From Holosporales bacterium (GTDB lineage: Bacteria > Pseudomonadota > Alphaproteobacteria > RUG11792): a stretch of DNA of 20,858 nucleotides. Both the position numbers and the translations under genes were made by a program. Each line of letters opens with the position of its first letter. The stretch's first letter is position 1. The stretch lies in the NCBI GenBank assembly GCA_031266385.1, contig JAISBC010000010.1, positions 1 to 20,858 of the forward strand, read 5' to 3'. The notes beneath the pieces were generated by a model. That model worked only from the letters and a program-made list of their open reading frames with translations. It ran no database searches and was not told the DNA's origin. Positions 1-7,672 of the stretch are shown piece by piece.

Positions 1-1
1 A

Positions 2-285
2 TATGCACAGTTTCAGTTAATTAAAGAGATTTTTGATGTTGGTAATCGCGGAAATAGGAACAAACATTCAGTGCAAGTCCTTGTAAGTGCCGTATTTTAT
101 GTCATAAAAACTGGTTGCCGGAGTGGGAAATTATGCCTAAAAGATGGAGACTAGAACGAACGTTCGGATGGTATACTGGATACAGGAGATTAGCTAAGGA
201 TTTTGAGGAGAGTATCGAATCTGCCAGCAATGTCGTGATGATTGCTCAATCGATGGTGTTAAAATCAAGAGGTTGGCAAAATGAT
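2..285 (+). pseudogene. IS5-family transposase relic with internal deletion
   Basis: Two pieces of one transposase are visible in different frames. Frame 2 (about 2-118) reads an N-terminal segment with LIKEIFDVG, a KHSVQ stretch and FYVIKTGCR, as in the N-terminal helical domain of IS5-group transposases (usual pattern: KHS, then FYVL.TGC.WR). Frame 1 (about 121-285) reads the C-terminal segment with MPKRWRLERTFGW, YRRLAKDFEES and a hydrophobic tail; this holds the conserved Glu of the DDE triad (in LERTF). The central part that should carry both catalytic Asp residues is missing, and the two pieces are out of frame, so the gene is dead. The reading frame runs on to a stop at 372 beyond the family's usual end. 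I see no clear terminal inverted repeat. The 5' end lies outside the window. Confidence 0.75.
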
Positions 286-538
286 CTTGGGCACCAGGAT
301 TTTACTTGCTTTTATGAAATATTCTTCATGCAGACAGGTTCTAATTCTTTGTTGGTTGCAGCAGTTCATTAGATGAAAGAAAGAAATGGATAATTAACGA
401 ATAGGACAATTGTTTTACTGAGACACCGGAAAGTAGGGAATAAATTTTCGGTATCAACTATACATTCATTACTTGACAAATTTAAGATCCCAAAGTATAA
501 CGCGGCAATTACGATTAGACAAAAGGAATATGACCCAA

Positions 539-1612
539 ATGAAAACAAGCAGGATTTGCATCATAACATTGGTCCTCAGCATAATGGTTGGCAGGCCCGC
601 ATTTGCATCCGCTGTCCACTTACCCAACGAAGAGATGGTCCTGTCACCAGAAGAAGCTTGCGCTATTTATCAACAACTTAATATATACAACTCACAGATG
701 TGGGATGTCCTCAGCGGAGAGGGTGATAGTTTACCACTCACGCATCCTACATTACAAGAATTAACTCAGTGTCTAGCAGATGCAGTCATACTAACGCAGT
801 ACATGGCAGGGCACCCACAAGCAATGTCCGCAGCCGAAGCATCTAGTTCACGAAGTCTAAACCAAGAACATCCATTACAGTCAGCGCTAGCATTTCTCCG
901 AACAGAAGTGCCATCACTAGCACTGATGAATAAAACCAATCCGGCAAACAAAGCACTTATCATGGCCATAGCCCGAAACTTCGCAACAATCAACAGCATA
1001 TTCCTCGACTTCTGCGACGCACTCGTTCCTCAGCATCTATCCTCATCTGCCATGTGTACAGAGTCTCTCCTCGCATTAGAGGCTACAAAACCGGCCTATG
1101 ATCCTGGATTACAAGCACATCCTGAGTTCGATACAGGAACACCCCAGGCCGGAACGACACGACAGCAGGCAATTGCTATACATAAACAACTTCAGGCTAC
1201 AACAGGCTGGCTTACACACATAACCAGTCCCAACCCTTCGCAGACAACAATAACAGCATTAGAAATAGACAGGATGAAGGAAGCAACAAAGCATGCCGCA
1301 TCTCTCTTGAGATACATGGCAGACGAATCGGAAACTCTGAGAGAACAAGAATTAGAAAGAAAATACCAATTAAAACAAATGTTAAGGATCGCAACAACAG
1401 CAGTTCAAGAATTAGATCTAGGTTTGACCCACACGACTTTCGATGAGCATTCAATGGATACAGAAGGGCAAGGTCGAACCACGTTGATATCAGCCCAGCT
1501 CAGCCTCATTCAACTTGTATTCCAACAATACTACACAAAGTATAACGAAGACACCAGCTCAGAGGACGAGGATCCATACCTATCCCCTGCCGGCGATCCA
1601 CAGGCCCATTAA
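539..1612 (+). CDS. Secreted hypothetical protein with two related helical halves
   Basis: A protein of 357 residues that I do not recognise. From the ATG at 539 the first 25 residues form a good Sec signal peptide (Lys-2, hydrophobic core ITLVLSIMVG, likely cleavage after AFA or ASA), so it is probably exported. An ATG at 530 and a TTG at 473 are upstream in frame, but they place extra charged residues before the signal; AAAGG at 523-526 can serve 530 or 539. The mature part is predicted mostly helical, Thr/Gln/Ala-rich, and ends in an acidic tail (SSEDEDP). Residues about 37-95 and 207-265 look like the same domain twice: EEACAIYQQL...ILTQYMAG against QQAIAIHKQL...SLLRYMAD. Codon use (many ACA, CAA, CCA, AAC) differs from the adjacent glyQS, which suggests acquisition. 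It lies between an IS relic and glyQ. A secreted effector or surface protein is possible, but nothing shows it. Confidence 0.7.
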   Translation: MKTSRICIITLVLSIMVGRPAFASAVHLPNEEMVLSPEEACAIYQQLNIYNSQMWDVLSGEGDSLPLTHPTLQELTQCLADAVILTQYMAGHPQAMSAAEASSSRSLNQEHPLQSALAFLRTEVPSLALMNKTNPANKALIMAIARNFATINSIFLDFCDALVPQHLSSSAMCTESLLALEATKPAYDPGLQAHPEFDTGTPQAGTTRQQAIAIHKQLQATTGWLTHITSPNPSQTTITALEIDRMKEATKHAASLLRYMADESETLREQELERKYQLKQMLRIATTAVQELDLGLTHTTFDEHSMDTEGQGRTTLISAQLSLIQLVFQQYYTKYNEDTSSEDEDPYLSPAGDPQAH

Positions 1613-1757
1613 GACGAAGTGGGCCCATCTCCCAGTCCTGGATCAGTTGTAGCCAACACTTTTCTTCCTCATGGATTGCTTTGCCAGGGCAGATAATTGT
1701 AGTATCATCTCTCTTGTCAGGGCGATGGGCCGTGTGGTGGTGGATGCTATTGGATCG

Positions 1758-2642
1758 ATGAGTCAGGATAAATCTAATTCTTTCCAGAATATTATATTCA
1801 ATTTGCAAAAGTTCTGGGCCGACTATGGGTGCGTCATTATGCAGCCATATGATACGGAGGTCGGGGCTGGGACGTCACATTTCGCGACGACTCTGAAGGC
1901 GATTGGAGATGAATTTTGGAACGCAGCTTTCGTTCAGCCTTGTCGGCGTCCAAAGGATGGGCGATACGCCGAAAATCCGAATAGGACTCAGTATTATTAC
2001 CAGTATCAAGTCATCCTCAAGCCGGCCCCACTAGATCCGCAGGAGCTATATTTGGGCAGCCTGCGATCGATTGGATTCGATCTTTCGACTCACGATATTC
2101 GATTCGTCGAAGATGATTGGGAGAACCCGTCCCTCGGGGCCGCCGGCGTCGGCTGGGAAATATGGTGTGATGGGACCGAAATTACCCAGTTTACCTATTT
2201 CCAACAGGTAGGTGGAATCGTATGCTCCGTCGTCCCCGTCGAGATTACATATGGTCTCGAGAGAATCGCGACCTTCATGCAGAAGGTGGACAGTCATTTC
2301 GATATTAACTGGAATGGTCGAGAGGACGAGAAAAAATTGACCTATGGAGATGTTTTGAAGAGGTTCGAGCGGGAATTTTCGGCTTATAATTTTGATGTCG
2401 CCTCCATCGATATTCTCCTCGAGCATTTCAATGATTATGAGGGGGAATGTCAGCGCCTCTTGGCCCATAACCTCGTTATGCCGGCCTATGAGCAGTGCGT
2501 CAAGGCTAATCATTGTTTCAATCTTCTGGATGCCAGGGGGGTCGTTTCCGTGACCGAGAAGGCCTGGTATATTTCCAGGGTACGCACGATGGCTAAAAGT
2601 TGTTGCCAGGCGTGGCTAGAACTTGGTCGGGAGGGCTCGTAG
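1758..2642 (+). CDS. glyQ: Glycyl-tRNA synthetase alpha subunit
   Basis: Catalytic alpha chain of the alpha2beta2 bacterial glycyl-tRNA synthetase; it activates glycine with ATP and charges tRNA-Gly in the cytoplasm. Family blocks seen in order: FWADYGCVIMQPYD near the N-terminus, TSHFATTL, the class II block with PCRRPKDGRYAENPNRTQ, and GWEIWCDGTEITQFTYFQQ; it ends with the usual ARGVVSVTE...RVRT stretch. Length from ATG 1758 is 294 residues, close to E. coli GlyQ (303). The open frame extends upstream to ATG 1671 and contains ATG 1725, but those residues match nothing in the family, and MSQDK...FQN at 1758 fits the usual N-terminus. The Shine-Dalgarno is weak at all candidates. glyS starts 5 bases after the stop. 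The tRNA substrate is encoded at 15597-15671. Confidence 0.96.
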   Translation: MSQDKSNSFQNIIFNLQKFWADYGCVIMQPYDTEVGAGTSHFATTLKAIGDEFWNAAFVQPCRRPKDGRYAENPNRTQYYYQYQVILKPAPLDPQELYLGSLRSIGFDLSTHDIRFVEDDWENPSLGAAGVGWEIWCDGTEITQFTYFQQVGGIVCSVVPVEITYGLERIATFMQKVDSHFDINWNGREDEKKLTYGDVLKRFEREFSAYNFDVASIDILLEHFNDYEGECQRLLAHNLVMPAYEQCVKANHCFNLLDARGVVSVTEKAWYISRVRTMAKSCCQAWLELGREGS

Positions 2643-2647
2643 TCATC

Positions 2648-4663
2648 ATGCAGAAAGAATTGCTATTAGAAATTCTATCCGAAGAAATTCCGTCGAGGTT
2701 TCATAGGAATGCCCTTACGAATTCTGTGTCTCTATTTACCAAGATATTGAATGAGTACGGAGCCAGTTTCTCATCGGTCGATAGTTATATTTCCTCGCGG
2801 CGCCTCGTTCTGGTCGTGAAATACCTCATCAAAAAAATGGAGAACGTTTTCGAGGAGAAAAGAGGGCCCAGAGTGACGGCCCCAGAGCGTGCTATCGCCG
2901 GATTTCTGAGCGCCAATGGAAAGGAGGAATCCGATCTAATCGAGCGTGACGGATATTATTATCTGAACATAGAAATCCGATCTGAGAGCATTACAGAGCT
3001 TCTTCCGCGAATCATCGGAGATTTTATTCTGAAGATGCCATGGCCCAAATCGATGAGATGGTACCTCGAAGATCAGAAGATGCTCAGTGCCTTTTGGGTA
3101 CGCCCGATAAGGTCAATATTATGTATTTATGACGAGATCCCGCTCGATACCTTCATCGAATCGGTCGGGATTACTACCTGTGACTACACGTATGGTCATC
3201 GATTCTTATCGTCCGGGCAAATTAAGGTCAGTGATTTTGATGATTATGCCAGTAAATTGGAGCAAAATTACGTCTTCCTAAATTATCATAAGAAAATTTC
3301 CGTCGTAAGTAATGAATTATTACAGCGTGCCGCCGAGATTGGATTACACGTTTCGTATGATGAGGAGTTATTGGAAGAGGTGGCTGGACTCGTCGAGTAT
3401 CCATTCGTTCGTGTCGGGACTATCGATGAGGAGTTCATGAGCCTACCACCAGCCGTCCTCTCGACGGCCATGAAGGTTCATCAAAAATATTTCACGATGA
3501 CGTATCCGGATTTAATTTTAGCTCCATTTTACGGGGCAATTACCAATGTCCCAGGGACGGGGAGTATGTTCGAAGGAATGAACAGAGTCCTCAGAGCACG
3601 CCTAAGTGATGCCGTATTTTTCTATAAAGAGGATACGGATGTTACCCTCGAAGCCTTCGCCCAAAGATTATCGAATATCGTTTTTCAAGAAAATCTCGGG
3701 ACGATGGCTCAGAAAGTCGACCGCATGATGTCCATCGCGAATTCAAAGGATGAACATAGGGCCGTCGCCCTCTGTAAGGCTGATCTGTTGACCCAGATGG
3801 TTGGTGAGTTCCCAGAACTTCAGGGAACGATAGGAGAAATTTACGCGAAGGTTCAGGATGAATCTGCGAATGTCTCCAGGGCCATCGGAGAACATCATAA
3901 ACCGACGGGAGCCAATGACGGATTGCCAGATTCCTTCACTGGATCCAGGATATCATTTTTCGATAAGTTGGATACCCTCGTTGGGTTGCTGGGGATTGGG
4001 ATTACTCCGAGCGGATCGAAAGATCCATTCGCTCTGCGGAGATCGGCTCTCTGTATCATTCGGCTTTTGTGTGACTCGGAATACAATATCTTGGAGGAGG
4101 ATAACTTATCGTGGTACATAACGACCCTCATCACGGCCTTTTCCGAGCAGGGGGTTGCCCTCTCTTCGGATACCCTCGAAAGTGTGCAGCGCTTTTTGAT
4201 TGGTAGGCTGAAGGTTTATATGATCGACAAATTATCGATACCTCAGGAGGCCGTCGAATCCGTAATCTCTTCGTTTGATTCGTTCGATTTTAACTACAAG
4301 GATGCAGTCGCCAGAGCGAAAAAAATTGGCTCATTAAATGAAAATCCCAGGTTTAGTATCATTAAAGAAGCCCTCAAGAGGGCCCTCGGGATTATCGGGA
4401 AGGACGGTCTTCAGGATTTGGACGAGAGGGGCTTTAACTTCATGTCTCCTCATATGGAAAATTTGAAGAATCATATTAATGTTTTCGGGCAATCCGGCGA
4501 CGAATCCAAGCTTTTTGAGGAAATCGTGAAGATTTCAGAAATAATCTTGGAAACCTGCGATAATGTTCTGATTCACGATCCAGATCCAGAAATGAGAAGA
4601 CGAAATCTCGGATTACTAAATAGATTCGTGAAATTGGTGAAGAGTAACGTCGGAGTCGCGTGA
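2648..4663 (+). CDS. glyS: Glycyl-tRNA synthetase beta subunit
   Basis: Beta chain of the alpha2beta2 glycyl-tRNA synthetase, needed for tRNA recognition. 671 residues from ATG 2648 (E. coli about 689). Landmarks: ELLLEILSEEIPSR at the N-terminus, MPWPKSMRW near residue 130 followed by WVRPIRSI, the HQKYF block near residue 278, KDPFALRRSAL near residue 458 (HD-like region), and the C-terminal anticodon-binding part ending NLGLLNRFVKLV. The frame is open upstream to 2600, but that part overlaps glyQ in another frame; ATG 2648 gives the canonical N-terminus. A GGGAGGG at 2629-2635, inside the end of glyQ, is 12 bases upstream and probably acts as the ribosome site. Its last codons overlap the lipB start (GTGA). 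Confidence 0.96.
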   Translation: MQKELLLEILSEEIPSRFHRNALTNSVSLFTKILNEYGASFSSVDSYISSRRLVLVVKYLIKKMENVFEEKRGPRVTAPERAIAGFLSANGKEESDLIERDGYYYLNIEIRSESITELLPRIIGDFILKMPWPKSMRWYLEDQKMLSAFWVRPIRSILCIYDEIPLDTFIESVGITTCDYTYGHRFLSSGQIKVSDFDDYASKLEQNYVFLNYHKKISVVSNELLQRAAEIGLHVSYDEELLEEVAGLVEYPFVRVGTIDEEFMSLPPAVLSTAMKVHQKYFTMTYPDLILAPFYGAITNVPGTGSMFEGMNRVLRARLSDAVFFYKEDTDVTLEAFAQRLSNIVFQENLGTMAQKVDRMMSIANSKDEHRAVALCKADLLTQMVGEFPELQGTIGEIYAKVQDESANVSRAIGEHHKPTGANDGLPDSFTGSRISFFDKLDTLVGLLGIGITPSGSKDPFALRRSALCIIRLLCDSEYNILEEDNLSWYITTLITAFSEQGVALSSDTLESVQRFLIGRLKVYMIDKLSIPQEAVESVISSFDSFDFNYKDAVARAKKIGSLNENPRFSIIKEALKRALGIIGKDGLQDLDERGFNFMSPHMENLKNHINVFGQSGDESKLFEEIVKISEIILETCDNVLIHDPDPEMRRRNLGLLNRFVKLVKSNVGVA

Positions 4664-5283
4664 GGTTTATAGAGCAAGGTCTGACGGAATACTGCCTTTC
4701 TCTCATCGATATGGAAATCGCCATAGAATGCGTGCAGAACGGAGCCGATGATGTAGTTTTTATTACTGAGCATCCAGAAATTTATACGGCAGGTAGGAGT
4801 TTCGAATCATCTGATTTTCTGCGAAATCTCCAGAATCAGAATAGAAAGAGGGAGGCCATGGGATGGCGGATTTATTATCCCAATCGCGGAGGGAGAGTCA
4901 CGATTCACTCTCCCGGACAGATAGTGGTTTATCCCATCATAAACCTCAGAAAACGTGGAATTGGGGTCATCGAATATGTCAGATGTCTAGAAGATTGGAT
5001 CATCAGGATTCTGGAAAAATTTGATGTACGATCTTTCAAATCTGAAGAGGGAATCGGAATTTGGACAGATCTAGGTAAAATAGGATACATCGGTGTCCGA
5101 ATCTCGAAGGGTATTTCGAGCCACGGATTCTGTATCAATATTAACAATGATCTAAGTCCTTTCGAGAATATTATACCATGTGGCATCGTCGATGCAAAAA
5201 TAACTTCTCTGGACAGAATCCTCGGACACAGAGTTTCTATCCAAAATGTTTCGAAGATCGTTATCGAGACCTGCTGGCTTTAA
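4660..5283 (+). CDS. lipB: Lipoyl(octanoyl) transferase LipB
   Basis: Transfers octanoate from acyl carrier protein to a lysine of lipoyl domains (pyruvate and 2-oxoglutarate dehydrogenases, glycine cleavage H protein), the first step of endogenous lipoylation in the cytoplasm. 207 residues. Seen: EHPEIYTAGR near residue 38; RGGRVTIHSPGQ at 76-87 (family RGG..T.HGPGQ, here with Ser for the first Gly); GKIGYIGVRIS with the catalytic Lys at 140; SHGFCININND; and PCGI with the catalytic Cys at 174. Start is GTG 4660, whose last bases form the glyS stop (GTGA), so translation is probably coupled to glyS. Its last 23 bases overlap the end of the convergent symporter gene. LipA is not in the window. 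Confidence 0.93.
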   Translation: MRFIEQGLTEYCLSLIDMEIAIECVQNGADDVVFITEHPEIYTAGRSFESSDFLRNLQNQNRKREAMGWRIYYPNRGGRVTIHSPGQIVVYPIINLRKRGIGVIEYVRCLEDWIIRILEKFDVRSFKSEEGIGIWTDLGKIGYIGVRISKGISSHGFCININNDLSPFENIIPCGIVDAKITSLDRILGHRVSIQNVSKIVIETCWL

Positions 5284-6451
5284 GGCGACCCACCCAATCG
5301 TTCGTTTTCTCAAACAATATGGCGAACATTCCATGCCCGAAGACGTTGGCCGACGTCGCGATCGGATCGAACAGGATATAGATGGCCGTGACGGCCGTTA
5401 CCATCGGTCCGGAAAATCCGAAGATACTCTCGAAAAGGGGAGCAAAAATGATGGCGCTACCTCCCGGAATTCCGGCGGCCGCAAATTTTGCGGCAACCCC
5501 GTATATCGAAAAGACGAAAAAATTCTGGATACTAGGCAAATCGTATCCAAATGAAACCATGATGGCTAACCCTATGATGGGGAGAGCAAAGCAATCACCG
5601 AGGAGGTGCATATTCGCTGCCGCTGGAACAACAAAATTTGCTATATGTTCTTTTTTTAGATTTTTCTTGCATCCATCGATTGTCGCCGGAATTGCGGCTG
5701 CGCTCGACATTCCGAAGAATCCGATCAAAATACCAGGTAGCAGGTTTTTAAATTTTTCGATGGCGGTGGCGATCTTCCGGCCGGTCAATATGAATATACC
5801 GAGGAACATGTATCCATAGGTCAGAATAGTGACCAAGACGAGGAGTTTTGAGTAATCCTTTATCACGATCGTCAGAGAGTCTTCATGCTGCATTTTAATG
5901 ATAAATCCGAGGATAAAAAGTGGGAGGATATTACAAATAATTTTCTTTAGGATAAAATTGGCGGCACAAAGAAATCTATCGGCAATCTTATCCAGGACCG
6001 CCGTTTTGGCCTTGGTAAGATTTCCGATGATCCCGAGGGCAAACCCAAAAATTAAAGCAATATCGTTGCTGATCGGCCTTGGGATCGACAGCTCCCAGGC
6101 CGGAGGCAAAGCCGTTCCCGGGTTTAACGCAGAGATCGCCATGAGCTCGGAGTTGAGGAGAGGTACCGTAAAGAAATATGATGTCCAAAACCCAGCAAAA
6201 TTCGATAGGCAAACGAGGGGGATTAGAATGAGGACTCCCCTCAATGATTCTCCCTTTAGGTGTAAAATCCCAGACCAAACGAAGGAAAATATTAGGAATG
6301 GCAGGACGCAAATTATTGCATCCTTCAGAAATAGACTAACGGAATATAATTGCGATTTTAGAGATATGTCAATATAATTTCCGAAGAATAAAGTCAATAT
6401 AAATAATATAAATATAAAAAAAGGAAGATTTAAAAATTTCTTAAAACACAT
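5261..6451 (-). CDS. SLC1-fold (dicarboxylate/amino acid:cation symporter family) transporter, atypical binding site
   Basis: Inner-membrane transporter of 396 residues with about eight hydrophobic helices and two re-entrant loops, as in the GltPh/GltP/DctA family. Family signposts: MSSAAAIP at 248-255 (HP1 tip, usual SSSGTLP), VPAAANMHLLGD at 275-286 (TM7, usual NMDGT), AAGIPGGS at 326-332 (HP2 tip, usual VPGGG) and FDPIATSANVFGHG at 361-374 (TM8). Aligned without gaps to GltPh TM8, D394 is kept (D362) and N401 is kept (N369), but R397 is Ala365, D390 is Tyr358 and D405 is His373; in TM7 D312 is His282. Those residues bind the substrate side-chain carboxylate or Na+, so an acidic-amino-acid/Na+ symporter is unlikely; substrate unknown. 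ATG 6451. Divergent from dapE, convergent with lipB. Confidence 0.88.
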   Translation of the reverse strand: MCFKKFLNLPFFIFILFILTLFFGNYIDISLKSQLYSVSLFLKDAIICVLPFLIFSFVWSGILHLKGESLRGVLILIPLVCLSNFAGFWTSYFFTVPLLNSELMAISALNPGTALPPAWELSIPRPISNDIALIFGFALGIIGNLTKAKTAVLDKIADRFLCAANFILKKIICNILPLFILGFIIKMQHEDSLTIVIKDYSKLLVLVTILTYGYMFLGIFILTGRKIATAIEKFKNLLPGILIGFFGMSSAAAIPATIDGCKKNLKKEHIANFVVPAAANMHLLGDCFALPIIGLAIMVSFGYDLPSIQNFFVFSIYGVAAKFAAAGIPGGSAIIFAPLFESIFGFSGPMVTAVTAIYILFDPIATSANVFGHGMFAILFEKTNDWVGRLKASRSR

Positions 6452-6464
6452 GATGACTAATGAA

Positions 6465-6500
6465 TTGCCTAAAGTACTGACTATACGGTATCATAAAGGC
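6465..6500. promoter_or_regulatory. Candidate divergent promoter region for dapE and the symporter
   Basis: The 84-base gap between the two divergent genes is the only place for their promoters. On the + strand TTGCCT (6465-6470) and TATCAT (6489-6494) are separated by 18 bases and could be -35/-10 for dapE. The complement of the same stretch reads TATGAT, a possible -10 for the symporter, so the two promoters may overlap. By-eye matches only. Confidence 0.35.
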
Positions 6501-6535
6501 ATAACAAAACTCTCCAAAAAAAAATTAAAATCCAA

Positions 6536-7672
6536 GTGGGTATCAGGAAATTGGACGACCTTCATATCGACATTCTGAGGGATCTTATAGGTTTTGAGAC
6601 GGTTACTCCGAACGGGCAAATTGCTATCGATTATGTCTCAAATTTTCTGAGAAACCTTGGGTTTAGGTGTTTTGAACTGAACTTTAACGGGATCGCTAAT
6701 CTGTATGCCAGGTTCGGAAACACCGGGAGGAATCTATGTTTTGCGGGGCATGTCGATGTCGTTCCTCCGGGAAATCACTGGACCTTTCCACCATTTGAAT
6801 TAACAAGGGAGGCCGGAAAACTCTATGGACGAGGAGCAAATGATATGAAGGGGCCACTTGCGGCCTGCCTCGCCGCTGTTCGGGACTTCGTTCGTAACCT
6901 GGACCATCCCATGTCTCTGAGTATCATGCTGACGAGTGATGAGGAGTTGATGGGAGAGAATGGAACAAAAAAAATTATCGATTTTTTGATGGAAAAGAAT
7001 GAAAAAATCGATGGATGTATTTTATGTGAAAGTTGCTGTCCGAACGATGCCTCCGGAAATTATATTAAGGTTGGCTGCCGCGGAAGTTTAAATGTCGAGT
7101 TCTTGTCTCATGGAACTCAGTGCCACGTCGTCAATGGGAAAATTTTCGGAAATCATCTCCAGAGGTTTATTTCTTTTTTGAATTCTTTTTTAAATGAAAA
7201 TCTGGATGCAGGGACCGAAAAATTTGCACCATCAAGCATTGAAATAACGTCGGTCGATGTCGGCAATGATACCCGTAATATCATCCCGAATCTGGCGACG
7301 GCTCGTCTAAACATCAGATTTAACGATGCTTGGAATTTTGAAAAATTAGAACAATTTATCAAGGAAAAATCTCCAGAAAATATTGAGACTAAGTTTGAAA
7401 GGTTTTACGAATCGGTGATTTGTTCTGATCAGAAATTCATCGACTTCGTTGAGAAATCGATATCGAGGACGACCGGGATAACCCCTGAAGTCGGAACTCT
7501 CGGTGGCAATTCCGATGCAATCTTCATCAGGAAAATCACGGATGTCGTTGAGGTGGGGTCTCCAATCTCTGGGGCTCACATCGTCGACGAATTTATAACA
7601 GAAGAAGATCTGATAAGGCTGCGAGAAATTTACTATAATATTATGTGTGATTTTGCTAAATATAGCCAATAA
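6536..7672 (+). CDS. dapE: Succinyl-diaminopimelate desuccinylase
   Basis: Dizinc M20 amidohydrolase that hydrolyses N-succinyl-LL-diaminopimelate to LL-diaminopimelate, in the lysine and peptidoglycan branch. 378 residues, as E. coli (375). Metal and catalytic residues are in the expected order: GHVDVVPPG (His72, Asp74), YGRGANDMKGP (Asp103), TSDEE (Glu136, Glu137), CES (Glu165) and GAHIVDE near the C-terminus (His348). The start is GTG 6536; there is no good Shine-Dalgarno, and a TTG at 6551 is the only near alternative, but the longer form has the normal N-terminus. It works in the same wall pathway as murC (18907-20316), although the genes are not together. Its end overlaps the 3' end of the convergent addA-like gene by 17 bases. 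Confidence 0.94.
   Translation: MGIRKLDDLHIDILRDLIGFETVTPNGQIAIDYVSNFLRNLGFRCFELNFNGIANLYARFGNTGRNLCFAGHVDVVPPGNHWTFPPFELTREAGKLYGRGANDMKGPLAACLAAVRDFVRNLDHPMSLSIMLTSDEELMGENGTKKIIDFLMEKNEKIDGCILCESCCPNDASGNYIKVGCRGSLNVEFLSHGTQCHVVNGKIFGNHLQRFISFLNSFLNENLDAGTEKFAPSSIEITSVDVGNDTRNIIPNLATARLNIRFNDAWNFEKLEQFIKEKSPENIETKFERFYESVICSDQKFIDFVEKSISRTTGITPEVGTLGGNSDAIFIRKITDVVEVGSPISGAHIVDEFITEEDLIRLREIYYNIMCDFAKYSQ

Noticed and set aside
1671..1757. N-terminal extension of GlyQ to ATG 1671 or 1725
   Set aside because: The extra residues match nothing in GlyQ; ATG 1758 gives the usual N-terminus and length.
1613..1757. T-box riboswitch ahead of glyQS
   Set aside because: Looked for a specifier loop and a conserved T-box sequence followed by a terminator; none seen. 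Only a 6-bp inverted repeat (1603-1608/1620-1625) without a T-run.
1506..1808. Minus-strand open frame across the glyQ start
   Set aside because: Its sequence is the complement of the orphan gene's 3' end and glyQ; no family resemblance, no ribosome site.
2046..2513. 155-codon minus-strand frame inside glyQ
   Set aside because: Shadow of a strongly conserved gene on the other strand.
5382..6377. Plus-strand frames opposite the symporter
   Set aside because: Complement of a clear membrane protein; the translations are low-complexity mirror images with no motif.
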